Below, piece by piece: positions 9,098-17,572 of a DNA stretch of 64,000 bases (positions within the stretch are counted from its first letter, which is position 1; every line of letters begins with the position of its first letter). The position numbers and the translations under genes were made by a program. The notes under the pieces are model-generated. The model saw only the letters and a program-made list of their open reading frames with translations. It was not told the DNA's origin and did no database searches. Origin of the DNA: an uncultured Aquimarina sp. (lineage in GTDB: Bacteria > Bacteroidota > Bacteroidia > Flavobacteriales > Flavobacteriaceae); assembly GCA_947492105.1 (NCBI GenBank), contig CANLMN010000007.1, positions 1 through 64,000 of the forward strand. The letters are read 5' to 3'.

Positions 9098-11140
9098 ATG
9101 ATTAAAAAAACAACCCTATCATTAGTGGTACTTTTGTTTTGTGCAATTCTGACGTTTGCACAAAAGATTCCAACCGGAGGAACGTCTTTAATTTCAGGAG
9201 ATATTACTTCTTACGGATTTTATGGTGATAAAGCAGAGAAAACGATCATAGATGTTACACAACAATCTTTTGATAAGGCAATTCAGGTAAAAGTTAGTGA
9301 GCAACCTCCTAATAATTATGATATGGGAATTACCTTCAATGCAGCAGGAGGTATTAATGAAGGAGATGTTGTGCTTTTTACCTTTTATGCCAGATCTATA
9401 GCGTCTATACAAGAAACTGGAGAGGGTTTTGCGATGGTCGTATTAGAAGAAAATGTCAAGTATGACAAAGTAATTGGCAGAAAAATAAGTATCGGTACGG
9501 CATGGCAAGCCTATTACCTAAAAGGAAAAGCTAATATGAGCATTCCATTGTCGGAAATGAATATTGCCATTCAATTAGGTTTTCCTCCGCAAACTGTTCA
9601 GTTTGCAGATTTTCAGGTGATAAATTATGGAAGTGACAAAACATTAGAGGATTTGCCAGAAACGGAGATTACGTATCCTGGGAGAGCTGCTAACGCACAT
9701 TGGAGAGCTTCTGCAAAAGAACGTATCGAGAAGTATCGCAAAGGATCAATGAAAGTAACTATTCTTGATGAAGAAGGGAATCCTATGGATGGATTAGATG
9801 TGAAGATCACAATGCAGAAACATAAATTTGGATTTGGAAGTGCTGTTGATGCAAAAGTGTTTCTAGAAAACAAGCGCTATCATGATATGGTAACATCCCT
9901 ATTTAATGAAGTGGTTTTTGAAAATGATCTAAAGTGGAACATGTGGCATGATTCTAAGAATCGAGATTTTCCCAAAAAGGCGACAGAAGAATTAAATCAG
10001 TTGGGGATTTCTGTAAGGGGGCACGTTTTGGTTTGGCCTTCTTTTAGATACAATGCTGAGTTTTTGAATAAATTTAAAGGTGATGAAAAGGGACTTCGAA
10101 AAGAAATCAATAATCATATCAAAAATATTACTAGTGAGTATACTGGGAAACTGGTAGATTGGGATGTCTTGAATGAGCCATTTAATAATCATGAATTTAT
10201 GGATATTATGGGCTATAACGAAATGGCCGAATGGTTCAAACTAGCCCGTAAACAAGATCCAGATGTAAAACTGTATATCAATGATTATTCAATTCTGAGT
10301 GGTGGAGGTATTGATATACCGCATCAAGATGACTATCTTGATAAAATTCGTTATATAGATGATCTAGGAGGAAGGATTGATGGTATTGGGATGCAAGGGC
10401 ACTTTTCTTCGCAACTTACGGGACCAAATAAGCTATACGAGATTCTTGAAAAATTTGGAAGCTTCAATAAACATATCAAGATTACAGAGTTTGATGTGAA
10501 TTTGGTTGACGAAAAACTACAAGCAGAATATACACGTGACTTTATGACTCTAGTGTTTAGTCACCCAAAAGTAAAATCATTACTTTTCTGGGGATTCTGG
10601 GAAGGTCGTCATTGGCGTAGTGATGCCGCAATGTTCAAAAAAGATTGGACTGCTAAGCCTAATTACGAAGCTTTTAGAAAACTAGTTTATAGCGATTGGT
10701 GGACAAGTCCAATAGAGTACAAGTCAAGTAAAGTGGGTAGAATAATTAATGGCTTTTTGGGAACATACGAAATAAGTACAATGCATAAAGGAAAAATATA
10801 CAAAAAGACCGTGTATTTAGAAGCTCCTCTTTCCAAAAAGAATGTTTTCTTTAAGCTTGATGACGAAACTAGACTGGATAAAAGTATTTTGGTGTATCCA
10901 AATGTACAGAACGGTGTGATGCTGGTTTCAGGAATAGAAAAGAACATCAAAAAGGATCTGAGAACCGTAACGTTGACGGATGTCTCTGGAAAAGTTATGC
11001 ATACGCAAGATGCTACATTAGGACAGAGAGGTTCGCTAGTTATTAATTACAAAGGAGATGATGGTATGTATGTTTTGCGTCTACTTGACGAAAATGAAAA
11101 CGTATTATATCTTACTAGAGTCATTAAGAAAACCGAATAA
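9098..11140 (+). CDS. GH10 endo-1,4-beta-xylanase with type IX secretion tail
   Basis: A secreted xylanase that cleaves beta-1,4-xylan with retention of configuration. The signal peptide begins at the Met at 9098 (MIKKTTLSLVVLL...FAQ); an upstream in-frame ATG at 9086 adds only four residues and is less likely. Numbering from 9086: about residues 25-190 form a beta-sandwich like a carbohydrate-binding module, and 200-560 the GH10 barrel with acid/base Glu364 in WDVLNEPF and nucleophile Glu468 in KITEFDV. The last 80 residues (VYPNVQNG, TVTLTDVSGKV, GMYVLRL) resemble a type IX sorting domain, though the usual YPNP is YPNV. It follows the receptor-lipoprotein pair by about 120 bases, suggesting xylan use, but no SusD or xylosidase is near. 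Confidence 0.9.
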   Translation: MIKKTTLSLVVLLFCAILTFAQKIPTGGTSLISGDITSYGFYGDKAEKTIIDVTQQSFDKAIQVKVSEQPPNNYDMGITFNAAGGINEGDVVLFTFYARSIASIQETGEGFAMVVLEENVKYDKVIGRKISIGTAWQAYYLKGKANMSIPLSEMNIAIQLGFPPQTVQFADFQVINYGSDKTLEDLPETEITYPGRAANAHWRASAKERIEKYRKGSMKVTILDEEGNPMDGLDVKITMQKHKFGFGSAVDAKVFLENKRYHDMVTSLFNEVVFENDLKWNMWHDSKNRDFPKKATEELNQLGISVRGHVLVWPSFRYNAEFLNKFKGDEKGLRKEINNHIKNITSEYTGKLVDWDVLNEPFNNHEFMDIMGYNEMAEWFKLARKQDPDVKLYINDYSILSGGGIDIPHQDDYLDKIRYIDDLGGRIDGIGMQGHFSSQLTGPNKLYEILEKFGSFNKHIKITEFDVNLVDEKLQAEYTRDFMTLVFSHPKVKSLLFWGFWEGRHWRSDAAMFKKDWTAKPNYEAFRKLVYSDWWTSPIEYKSSKVGRIINGFLGTYEISTMHKGKIYKKTVYLEAPLSKKNVFFKLDDETRLDKSILVYPNVQNGVMLVSGIEKNIKKDLRTVTLTDVSGKVMHTQDATLGQRGSLVINYKGDDGMYVLRLLDENENVLYLTRVIKKTE

Positions 11141-11162
11141 AAGGTATTCATTCTAGATCAAA

Positions 11163-11213
11163 AAAAAATATAAAACCCAAAACACATGTCGTGTTTTGGG
11201 TTTTATATTTTTT
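11163..11213. terminator. Bidirectional terminator between xylanase and nuclease-fold gene
   Basis: A perfect 23-bp inverted repeat, arms 11163-11185 and 11191-11213 with a 5-base loop, has GTGTTTTGGG at its core and A/T runs at both ends. It lies between two convergent genes and should stop both. Confidence 0.9.
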
Positions 11214-11215
11214 CG

Positions 11216-12187
11216 CTATTTATTATATTTTAACTGAATATAGACTGGGAAGTGATCACTGTAACCTCCTAGATATTTTTTTCCAGCATAGGTTCTAAAA
11301 GGTTTTCCTTTGTATCTCCCTTTTTGGATTTTGAGAAAATCATCTCCAAATACTTTTGAAAAGGCAAAGGAATGCGTTTGTTTTTTGTATTGATGAAAGT
11401 TATGACTAAAAATAATTTGATCAAAAAGATTCCAAGCTGATTTGTAGCTTGAACTCCCGCTGTATCTTGTGTGTAGCTTTTCCATAGGGTTAAAAAAATC
11501 ATCTTTGACCAAATGCTTCTTAATACTGTCGCTTTTTGGATCATCATTAAAGTCACCCATAATAATAATTTTGGCATTAGGGTCTTCGGTGGTTATTTCC
11601 GAAATGATTTCTCTATTCTTTTCTGCAACAATGATACGCTTATATGCTGTTAGGTGAGCCCCATCTCTCCTAGATGGCCAATGATTCACTAATAGGTGCA
11701 TTTTCTCACCATTTAATTTTCCAGTAACCCAGAGTATATCTCTAGTCATATCCCGAACCCCTTTGTCGTCGGTGATCATAACACTGATTGGTTGAGCGTC
11801 TAATAATTCAAAATATTCTTTTTGGTATAATAATGCGACATCAATGCCACGCTCATCAGGAGAGTCATAGTGTACAATACCGTAGTTTTTATTTTTTAGA
11901 TGCGGAGTGCTGATTAGGTCTTGTAAAACTTTTAGATTTTCGGCTTCTGCGACTCCTACCAAGATAGGAGCTTTTGACGAACCCAAAAAACCTATATTAG
12001 AAATTGCTGTCCCTAGTTTGTCCAGTTTTTTTTGGTATCGTTTCATATTCCACTTCTTCTCTGATGTAGGAGAAAATGCATGATCCAGCGTATGGGGATC
12101 GTTAACGACGTCAAAAAGATTTTCTAGATTATAAAAAGCAATAGTATACAGGTTGGTTTCTTTTTTGGAATGATAAGTTTCCGACAT
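11216..12187 (-). CDS. Endonuclease/exonuclease/phosphatase family protein
   Basis: A 323-residue enzyme of the DNase I-like fold. All the family motifs are visible in order: NLENLF near residue 22, VGVAEAEN (about 80), DERGIDVAL (about 110), NHWPSR (about 168), GDFNDD (about 210) and the closing GGYSDHFPV. These build a metal-dependent phosphoester-cleaving site. No signal peptide is seen, so it is probably cytoplasmic, unlike secreted flavobacterial nucleases. The substrate (nucleic acid, inositol phosphate or other) is not defined. It is convergent with the xylanase; in related genomes such enzymes occur near DUF5689 and TonB receptor genes, which fits here. Confidence 0.85.
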   Translation of the reverse strand: MSETYHSKKETNLYTIAFYNLENLFDVVNDPHTLDHAFSPTSEKKWNMKRYQKKLDKLGTAISNIGFLGSSKAPILVGVAEAENLKVLQDLISTPHLKNKNYGIVHYDSPDERGIDVALLYQKEYFELLDAQPISVMITDDKGVRDMTRDILWVTGKLNGEKMHLLVNHWPSRRDGAHLTAYKRIIVAEKNREIISEITTEDPNAKIIIMGDFNDDPKSDSIKKHLVKDDFFNPMEKLHTRYSGSSSYKSAWNLFDQIIFSHNFHQYKKQTHSFAFSKVFGDDFLKIQKGRYKGKPFRTYAGKKYLGGYSDHFPVYIQLKYNK

Positions 12188-12415
12188 AAACGGTGTAATT
12201 GGTTAATTTTTATATTGAGAAGTGGTCTGATTTTTTTTGATTATGGCGAAAAATAGGCATTTTTTGATAAATTGAAGTGTTTTTTGCATTTGATAATAGT
12301 GCTACGAGTTAAGAAAAAAACAAAAATTGCATAAAAAAGAGTGTTTTTATAGCGAACAAAGAGATGTCTAAACCACTTCGTGTGACTGGTATTATAGCGG
12401 CTTATTTGTTTCTTA

Positions 12416-12496
12416 TACCAGTTAAAATATAGTTATAGGTCAGAAGAATAGAAAAAGAACCGAATTATTAGCCTGTAATTATTTTTTTAAATGGTA
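12416..12496 (+). repeat. Family A palindromic repeat, internally deleted, with TTA direct repeats
   Basis: The element starts TACCAGTTAAAAT and ends with TTAGCCTGTAATT then AAATGGTA, the same two ends as the 161-bp copy at 62837-62997, but the middle is missing (81 bp). TTA flanks both sides (12413-12415 and 12497-12499), as expected for a 3-bp target duplication. Confidence 0.75.
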
Positions 12497-12631
12497 TTAG
12501 GTGTTCACTACAACGGTATCAAGAAATTTTAACCCGCAAGAGCATTAAAAAATGGATCATTTTTTTGGAACAAAAACTTAAAATAGATTCATAGTCAAGA
12601 CAAAAAAATCAAATCACTTCTAAAATACAAA

Positions 12632-12659
12632 TTTGGTATAAGACAAAATCGTAACTTTG
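12632..12659 (+). promoter_or_regulatory. Promoter of hflX (TTTG ... TAACTTTG)
   Basis: TTTG at 12632-12635 and TAACTTTG at 12652-12659 match the Bacteroidota -33 and -7 elements, with a slightly short 16-base spacer. The start codon follows at 12680. Confidence 0.6.
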
Positions 12660-12679
12660 CAACCAATGTAGAATAATTT

Positions 12680-13888
12680 ATGCTAGAAAAGAAAGAAGTT
12701 GAGTACGAGAAAGCTATTTTAATAGGGATCGTAACCAAAAATCAAGATGAAAAAAGGCTCGAGGAGTTTCTTCAGGAGCTACAGTTTTTGACTTATACTG
12801 CTGGTGGTGAGGTGATGAAATGTTTCACGCAAAAAATGCAGATTCCGAATTCTAAAACCTTTATTGGTACGGGTAAAATGGAGGAGGTGCGCCAGTATGT
12901 TGAGTCTAATGCTATAAATACGGTTATTTTTGATGATGAACTGACGCCGGCGCAACAGCGTAATATAGAGAAGATCCTAAAGGCCAAAATCATCGATCGT
13001 ACGAATTTGATTCTAGATATTTTTGCACAGCGTGCACAAACTAGTTATGCAAGGACACAAGTAGAATTGGCCCAATACCAATATTTATTACCACGTCTTA
13101 CTGGAATGTGGACGCATTTGGAACGTCAAAAAGGAGGTATTGGAATGCGCGGTCCGGGAGAGACAGAGATCGAAACGGATAGACGTATTATTAGAGATCG
13201 TATTGCATTGCTCAAAAAGAAGCTTGTTGTCATAGATAAACAGATGGCTACTCAACGAGGTAATCGAGGATCATTGATTCGAGTGGCTTTGGTGGGATAT
13301 ACGAATGTTGGTAAGTCTACACTGATGAATGTAATTGCAAAGAGCGAAGTGTTTGCAGAAAATAAACTATTTGCTACCTTAGATACCACGGTACGAAAAG
13401 TTGTTATAGGGAATCTGCCGTTTTTGTTGACCGATACGGTTGGGTTTATTAGAAAACTCCCAACTCAGCTAGTAGAGAGTTTTAAAAGCACACTGGATGA
13501 GGTGCGCGAAGCAGATTTGCTATTGCATGTGGTAGATATTTCTCATGGACAATTTGAGGATCATATTGCCTCCGTGAATCAGATTTTGGATGAGATCAAA
13601 GGAGGGGATAAGCCTATGATTATGGTGTTTAATAAGATAGATGCCTATGAACACGAAACTATTGATACGGATGATCTCATAACAGAACGTACCAAAATAC
13701 ATTATACATTAGAAGATTGGAAAAAAACATGGATGAATAAGATTGGTGACAATGCTATATTTATCTCTGCTATCAATAAAGAAAATCTGGAAGCTTTTAG
13801 GAGACGATTATATAAGGAGGTTCGCAAAATTCATATAACACGTTTTCCGTATAATAACTTTTTGTATCCAGAAGTCGTAGAAGAGTAA
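12680..13888 (+). CDS. hflX: GTPase HflX
   Basis: A 402-residue ribosome-associated GTPase that splits stalled or hibernating 70S ribosomes. The N-terminal HflX domain spans about residues 10-120 (FIGTGKMEEV, FDDELTPAQQRNIEK), followed by the coiled linker with GGIGMRGPGETEIETDRR at 152-169. The G domain shows the P-loop GYTNVGKST (206-214), DTVGFIRKLP and NKID. Length fits the family. It has its own promoter and no downstream partner on the strand; the DUF3078 gene beyond is convergent. Confidence 0.95.
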   Translation: MLEKKEVEYEKAILIGIVTKNQDEKRLEEFLQELQFLTYTAGGEVMKCFTQKMQIPNSKTFIGTGKMEEVRQYVESNAINTVIFDDELTPAQQRNIEKILKAKIIDRTNLILDIFAQRAQTSYARTQVELAQYQYLLPRLTGMWTHLERQKGGIGMRGPGETEIETDRRIIRDRIALLKKKLVVIDKQMATQRGNRGSLIRVALVGYTNVGKSTLMNVIAKSEVFAENKLFATLDTTVRKVVIGNLPFLLTDTVGFIRKLPTQLVESFKSTLDEVREADLLLHVVDISHGQFEDHIASVNQILDEIKGGDKPMIMVFNKIDAYEHETIDTDDLITERTKIHYTLEDWKKTWMNKIGDNAIFISAINKENLEAFRRRLYKEVRKIHITRFPYNNFLYPEVVEE

Positions 13889-13924
13889 CAGAAGACGCTT
13901 CCGTTTTATTTGGATATGAGGGGT

Positions 13925-14935
13925 CTAAAAGGTAAAGTTAACTCCAATGGCAAAAGCTTCTCGGATCTGAAAGGCTTTTACTGTGTCATCATCATAGATT
14001 GCTTCAAAAATAAACGTTGTATTGAGACGTTTTGTGATAGGCATCGTAATGGTTAAGTTGTAGTTAATATCAATATTCCAAGGATCCTCTAGGTAGTTTG
14101 AGTATAGGCTGATGATATGCTCAAAACTTAATTTGTTTTTTAAGTAAAACTTGAAATATCCCTCTACAGAAGCACCAAATTGTAGACTGCTATTTTCTCC
14201 TTTTTCAACACCAAAAGCAGCTTTTTCTGTAGTGAAGTGATCATGAACAAAAATTAACCTCCCTGCTAGTGGTGAGATATTCACACGTTTGTTATTATCT
14301 TTTTTCCAAAGGCTACCTAAACCTAATTGGATAAATGCAGGCGAAAACCCATGACTAGTTTCTGTCCTGGTTTGCCCATCCTTGCTATATTTATAGCCTA
14401 CATCGAGTTGTGTTTTGAGGTTGGTAAACGCAGAATAGTACCAGTTTTTGCGCGCCTTAATACCGAGAACAGAATTATACTCCAAGTTGTCATCGGTTTT
14501 TCTAAAAAATTCAGTTTCTTCAATTTTTGTCAAGCCATAGGCTACTCGTAATTGATTGTCCCATGTTAGATTACCATGTTTGAAGTTGAGGTCATAATTG
14601 AAGAGTATATTGCCCGCAAAATTATTACTACCTCCGCTACTCCATTCGGTATTAAAAGCAGATTGATTAAAGAGTAATTGGAGTTTTCCCTTACTAATCC
14701 ATCCATCTGGAGGTGTTTTGTTTTCTTTTGGGTCTGGATATTCCTTGAGTAATACTTTGACGAGTTCTCGTTGTTTTTTTTTAGGATATTCTTTAATTAC
14801 TGCTTTTAATGCGCTAAGCAAAGAATCTTGAACGCGTTTGTGTTCAATTTTGACCGTTTTGTCCACTTTTTCTTGAGAAAAAACACAGACACAGGTCAAC
14901 GATAGCAAAAAGAAAAGTACTTGTTTTGGTATCAA
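13925..14935 (-). CDS. DUF3078 family protein, first of two paralogues
   Basis: A 336-residue exported protein. The signal peptide ends near VCVFSQ (about residue 21), then a lysine-rich helical stretch (about 25-75) precedes the DUF3078 domain. The domain opens with GWISKGKLQLLFNQSAFN and contains many aromatic beta-strands (YGLTKIEE, YSNYLEDPWNIDINY), ending in Phe like an outer-membrane barrel. The family is nearly confined to Bacteroidota and has no assigned function. The paralogue at 15148 shares the same motifs but lacks the lysine-rich stretch. A strong terminator separates the two, so they are transcribed separately. In related flavobacteria DUF3078 genes sit beside the SUF genes, as here. 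Confidence 0.82.
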   Translation of the reverse strand: MIPKQVLFFLLSLTCVCVFSQEKVDKTVKIEHKRVQDSLLSALKAVIKEYPKKKQRELVKVLLKEYPDPKENKTPPDGWISKGKLQLLFNQSAFNTEWSSGGSNNFAGNILFNYDLNFKHGNLTWDNQLRVAYGLTKIEETEFFRKTDDNLEYNSVLGIKARKNWYYSAFTNLKTQLDVGYKYSKDGQTRTETSHGFSPAFIQLGLGSLWKKDNNKRVNISPLAGRLIFVHDHFTTEKAAFGVEKGENSSLQFGASVEGYFKFYLKNKLSFEHIISLYSNYLEDPWNIDINYNLTITMPITKRLNTTFIFEAIYDDDTVKAFQIREAFAIGVNFTF

Positions 14936-15020
14936 AATAAGCTAAAATTTGATTTATACGTATTTGCCATAGAGAAATTAAAGGCAAAAAGACGAATTAG
15001 TATCAAATTTCATTCCAAAA

Positions 15021-15061
15021 AAAAAGCACTTGTTTTTATTTTTTTAAAACAAGTGCTTTTT
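15021..15061 (-). terminator. Terminator downstream of the second DUF3078 gene
   Basis: A perfect 16-bp stem (arms 15021-15036 and 15046-15061, loop 9) with AAGCACTTG at its core; on the minus strand it is followed by a T-run. It ends transcription of the gene at 15148-16062. Confidence 0.88.
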
Positions 15062-15116
15062 GAGAAATAAACTCTTTTGAGGAGTCTAATATTTTTGCGT
15101 TTTGAAAGTACTAGAG

Positions 15117-15143
15117 CAATTTCAAAATGACAAATGGTATTAG
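15117..15143. repeat. Solo repeat end (AAATGGTATTA)
   Basis: A stretch with TTTCAAAATGACAAATGG then TATTAGG resembles the right end of family A/B elements plus the TTA flank, and also resembles 29464-29485. It may be a relic of a deleted copy. Confidence 0.35.
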
Positions 15144-15147
15144 GGTG

Positions 15148-16062
15148 TTAGAATCCGTAGTTGACTCCTAAGCCAAACACCTCTTTAATTCGGAATGCCC
15201 CGATCGTATTATCATCATATATCGCTTGAAACGTGAGGTTTGCTGAGATATATTTATTGACTGCCATCACTAGGTTCATCGTATAGTCAATGTCAACATT
15301 TTGTGGATCTTCTAGGTAGTTAGAGTACAGGTTCAAGATGTTTTCCATAGAGATGTTTTTCATCAAATTAAACTTGTAATAGGCAGAAATAGATGCTCCC
15401 AATTCATAACGAGAAGTATCTCCTTGCTCAACACCAAATGCACTGGTAAATTCGGTAAACTCATCGTGTACAATAATTAGTTTAGAGGTTGCCGGAGCTA
15501 TATTTACTTTTAGGTTATCACTCTTTTTCCATAACATACCAGGACCAAATTGGAAGTAGGCAGGAGAGAAGAAGTGTGAATTACGGACTCCTTGTACAGG
15601 GATATTGATTGTAGATCCATCTGCAAGTGTAGCGGTTTGTTCTGATTGTGCAAAACCAGAATCCATTTGTGTTTTGAAGTTAAAAAACAAAGAGTAGAAC
15701 CAGTCACCTCCAGCTTTTTTACCAGCCAAAGAGTTGAACTCTAGTCGGTCATCTGTTTTTACAACCTCTTCGCTACTATCTAGTTTAGTCAAACCATAAG
15801 ATGCAATGATTTTGTTGTCCCAAGTCCAGTCTCCTTTTATGTAATTGAAATCATAGTTTAGTCCAAGATTTCCAGCAATATTATTCACACCACCCGATGC
15901 TCCTTTCCATTCAAAGTTAAAAGCTGACTGATTGAACAAGAAACTGATATTTCCAGCTCGTGTCCATCCCTCTTTGGGCGCCTTATCTGTAGCTGTTTCT
16001 TCTTGTGCAAACAAGCCAAAACTTCCAAATAACAATGCGAATGTTAATACCGTTTTTTTCAT
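15148..16062 (-). CDS. DUF3078 family protein, second paralogue
   Basis: A 304-residue exported protein with a clear signal peptide (MKKTVLTFALLFGSFGLFAQ). The DUF3078 domain starts at GWTRAGNISFLFNQSAFNFEW, nearly the same as in the paralogue, and runs through aromatic beta-strands (YGLTKLDSSEE, FSPAYFQFGPG, YSNYLEDPQNVDIDY) to a final GVNYGF. The pattern suggests an outer-membrane barrel, which is an inference; no function is known. A TATATTTG box about 70 bases upstream gives it its own promoter, and a terminator follows. It is the last gene before the DUF2480-sufT-sufE group on the same strand. Confidence 0.82.
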   Translation of the reverse strand: MKKTVLTFALLFGSFGLFAQEETATDKAPKEGWTRAGNISFLFNQSAFNFEWKGASGGVNNIAGNLGLNYDFNYIKGDWTWDNKIIASYGLTKLDSSEEVVKTDDRLEFNSLAGKKAGGDWFYSLFFNFKTQMDSGFAQSEQTATLADGSTINIPVQGVRNSHFFSPAYFQFGPGMLWKKSDNLKVNIAPATSKLIIVHDEFTEFTSAFGVEQGDTSRYELGASISAYYKFNLMKNISMENILNLYSNYLEDPQNVDIDYTMNLVMAVNKYISANLTFQAIYDDNTIGAFRIKEVFGLGVNYGF

Positions 16063-16131
16063 AATTTTAGTTTTCGTTAATCTAATATTTAGTTTTAAGA
16101 AGAGTGATATGCTTCTCTGTTAATTCATCAA

Positions 16132-16139
16132 CAAATATA
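16132..16139 (-). promoter_or_regulatory. -7 element TATATTTG of the second DUF3078 gene
   Basis: Exact match to TAnnTTTG on the minus strand, about 70 bases ahead of the ATG at 16062. No clear -33 element was seen. Confidence 0.5.
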
Positions 16140-16223
16140 TAGTAAACCTAATTTTGAGATTAAAAATATGTTAAAGTAATCATCAAAAATTCGGTGAAAT
16201 ACGACAAAGGAGGGTGTGTGACG

Positions 16224-16730
16224 TTATTTTCGCTTAAATAGTGGTACAGAAGAACAAGCCTCCCCATACATCAAACTCTTAGCGACGGGTTGTAATTTTT
16301 GTAATAATGTAATATAGGCTCCTTCTGGAACGGGTTTGTTAGAGCAGCCTTTTATAATAATTGGTTTATCTTGATAGATTGAAGGATCTATAGTATTTAT
16401 AATTTCTTGATACAAGAGTGTTTCTAGTAGTATGAGATCACCAACTACTACTTTTTTGGTAAATGGAGACAATACACTAGTCAATAATAAGTAAGCCCAA
16501 CCTGGTATAATGGCATCAGTACTGCATGTCAGTGCTACATAATGATTTTGGTATTGAGTCCAATCATGAGCAGCTATACTGGCGCGAAAATCTTTTTCGC
16601 GCAGTATTAGACCCTCATAGAGCCATTCTTTTATATCTATAACCGTTCGTGTTCCTTCGGGATACAAGTCCTCTAGGTCAAAAGTAACAAGTTTACTATT
16701 TGCGATACGATTGATAATTTCATCTGCCAT
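16224..16730 (-). CDS. DUF2480 family protein
   Basis: A 168-residue soluble protein of the Bacteroidota family DUF2480. It has the family start (EIINRIANSKLVTFDLEDLYPEG) and a C-terminal part with KGCSNKPVPEGAY, whose Cys-Ser/Asn-Lys segment is conserved. No signal peptide or helix. The family is typically encoded right after sufE and sufT in flavobacterial SUF operons, and here it follows sufT by 64 bases on the same strand, so a link to iron-sulfur assembly is likely but the activity is unknown. Confidence 0.85.
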   Translation of the reverse strand: MADEIINRIANSKLVTFDLEDLYPEGTRTVIDIKEWLYEGLILREKDFRASIAAHDWTQYQNHYVALTCSTDAIIPGWAYLLLTSVLSPFTKKVVVGDLILLETLLYQEIINTIDPSIYQDKPIIIKGCSNKPVPEGAYITLLQKLQPVAKSLMYGEACSSVPLFKRK

Positions 16731-16794
16731 GATATAATAGCGCTACTTAGTCTATATTTTGATTCTATGTTTGTTTGGGCAACAAGAGGAGGTC

Positions 16795-17124
16795 TTACAA
16801 CATCCCCAATTCTAACTTAGCCTCTTCACTCATGAGATCTTGACTCCAAGGTGGATCAAAAGTAATCTCTACTTCGGCATCATTGACTTCTTTGAGTGAT
16901 TTTATTTTTTCTTCTACCTCTACCGGCAGTGTTTCTGCTACAGGGCAGTTAGGTGTGGTTAATGTCATCAAAATTTTGACGTCATGATCCTCATTAACAA
17001 ATACGTCATAGATTAAGCCTAGTTCATAAATATCAACAGGGATTTCTGGGTCGTAAATTGTTTTAATCACTGCAACGATTTTTTCACCGAGAGCATTAGT
17101 ATCTATAGTGGTTTCTTCGCTCAT
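16795..17124 (-). CDS. sufT: SUF system MIP18/DUF59-family protein (SufT-like)
   Basis: A 109-residue protein of the DUF59/MIP18 family, which helps mature or deliver iron-sulfur clusters. The key motif TTPNCPVAETLP contains Cys60, the conserved reactive cysteine, and the domain starts at DPEIPVDIYELGLIYDV. It lies 25 bases after sufE and ahead of DUF2480, so it is part of the SUF half-operon on this strand. PaaD-type proteins share the fold but occur with phenylacetate genes, which are absent. Confidence 0.88.
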   Translation of the reverse strand: MSEETTIDTNALGEKIVAVIKTIYDPEIPVDIYELGLIYDVFVNEDHDVKILMTLTTPNCPVAETLPVEVEEKIKSLKEVNDAEVEITFDPPWSQDLMSEEAKLELGML

Positions 17125-17149
17125 TTTTTAGTTTTTAGAAATAATGGAC

Positions 17150-17572
17150 TTAATTTATTTGAGTTTGATATGCTATTGCATACATACGTAATTGTTTGAT
17201 CATGCTCACAAGACCATTTGCACGGGTTAGTGACAAATGCTCTTTGAGTCCAATCTCATCAATAAACCCCATATCCGCATCGACGATATCTTGTGGATGT
17301 TGATTAGAGAATACACGAATCAAAATCGCAATAATGCCTTTGGTTATAATAGCATCACTGTCTGCTGTGAATTGTACTTTTTCGTCTTTCATCTCAGCAT
17401 GTACCCATACTTTACTTTGACAGCCTTTGATAATATTCTGATCTGTTTTATAGCGCTCATCAATTAATGGTAGGGTTTTACCTAATTCTATCATATATTC
17501 ATAACGCTGCATCCAATCCTCGAACATCGAAAATTCTTCTACTAGCTCGTTCTGAATTTCTTCTATTGTCAT
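17150..17572 (-). CDS. sufE: Cysteine desulfuration protein SufE
   Basis: A 140-residue sulfur acceptor that takes persulfide from SufS and passes it to the SufBCD scaffold. The acceptor Cys51 is in NIIKGCQSKVW, at the same place as in the E. coli protein. The length matches the family. It starts the sufE-sufT-DUF2480 group. Upstream, a 484-bp gap with a family B repeat separates it from the DUF4377 gene and sufS, which weakens any single transcript from sufS. Confidence 0.94.
   Translation of the reverse strand: MTIEEIQNELVEEFSMFEDWMQRYEYMIELGKTLPLIDERYKTDQNIIKGCQSKVWVHAEMKDEKVQFTADSDAIITKGIIAILIRVFSNQHPQDIVDADMGFIDEIGLKEHLSLTRANGLVSMIKQLRMYAIAYQTQIN

Larger units (their letters stand above)
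12188..12679. other. Intergenic region holding a family A repeat and the hflX promoter
   Basis: Divergent spacer of 492 bp between the nuclease-fold gene and hflX. It contains the short family A element at 12416-12496 and the promoter box at 12652-12659. No open frame worth reporting was seen. Confidence 0.7.

Noticed and set aside
15021-15061. A regulatory palindrome between the two DUF3078 genes
   Set aside because: The perfect stem followed by a T-run on the minus strand is explained as a terminator.
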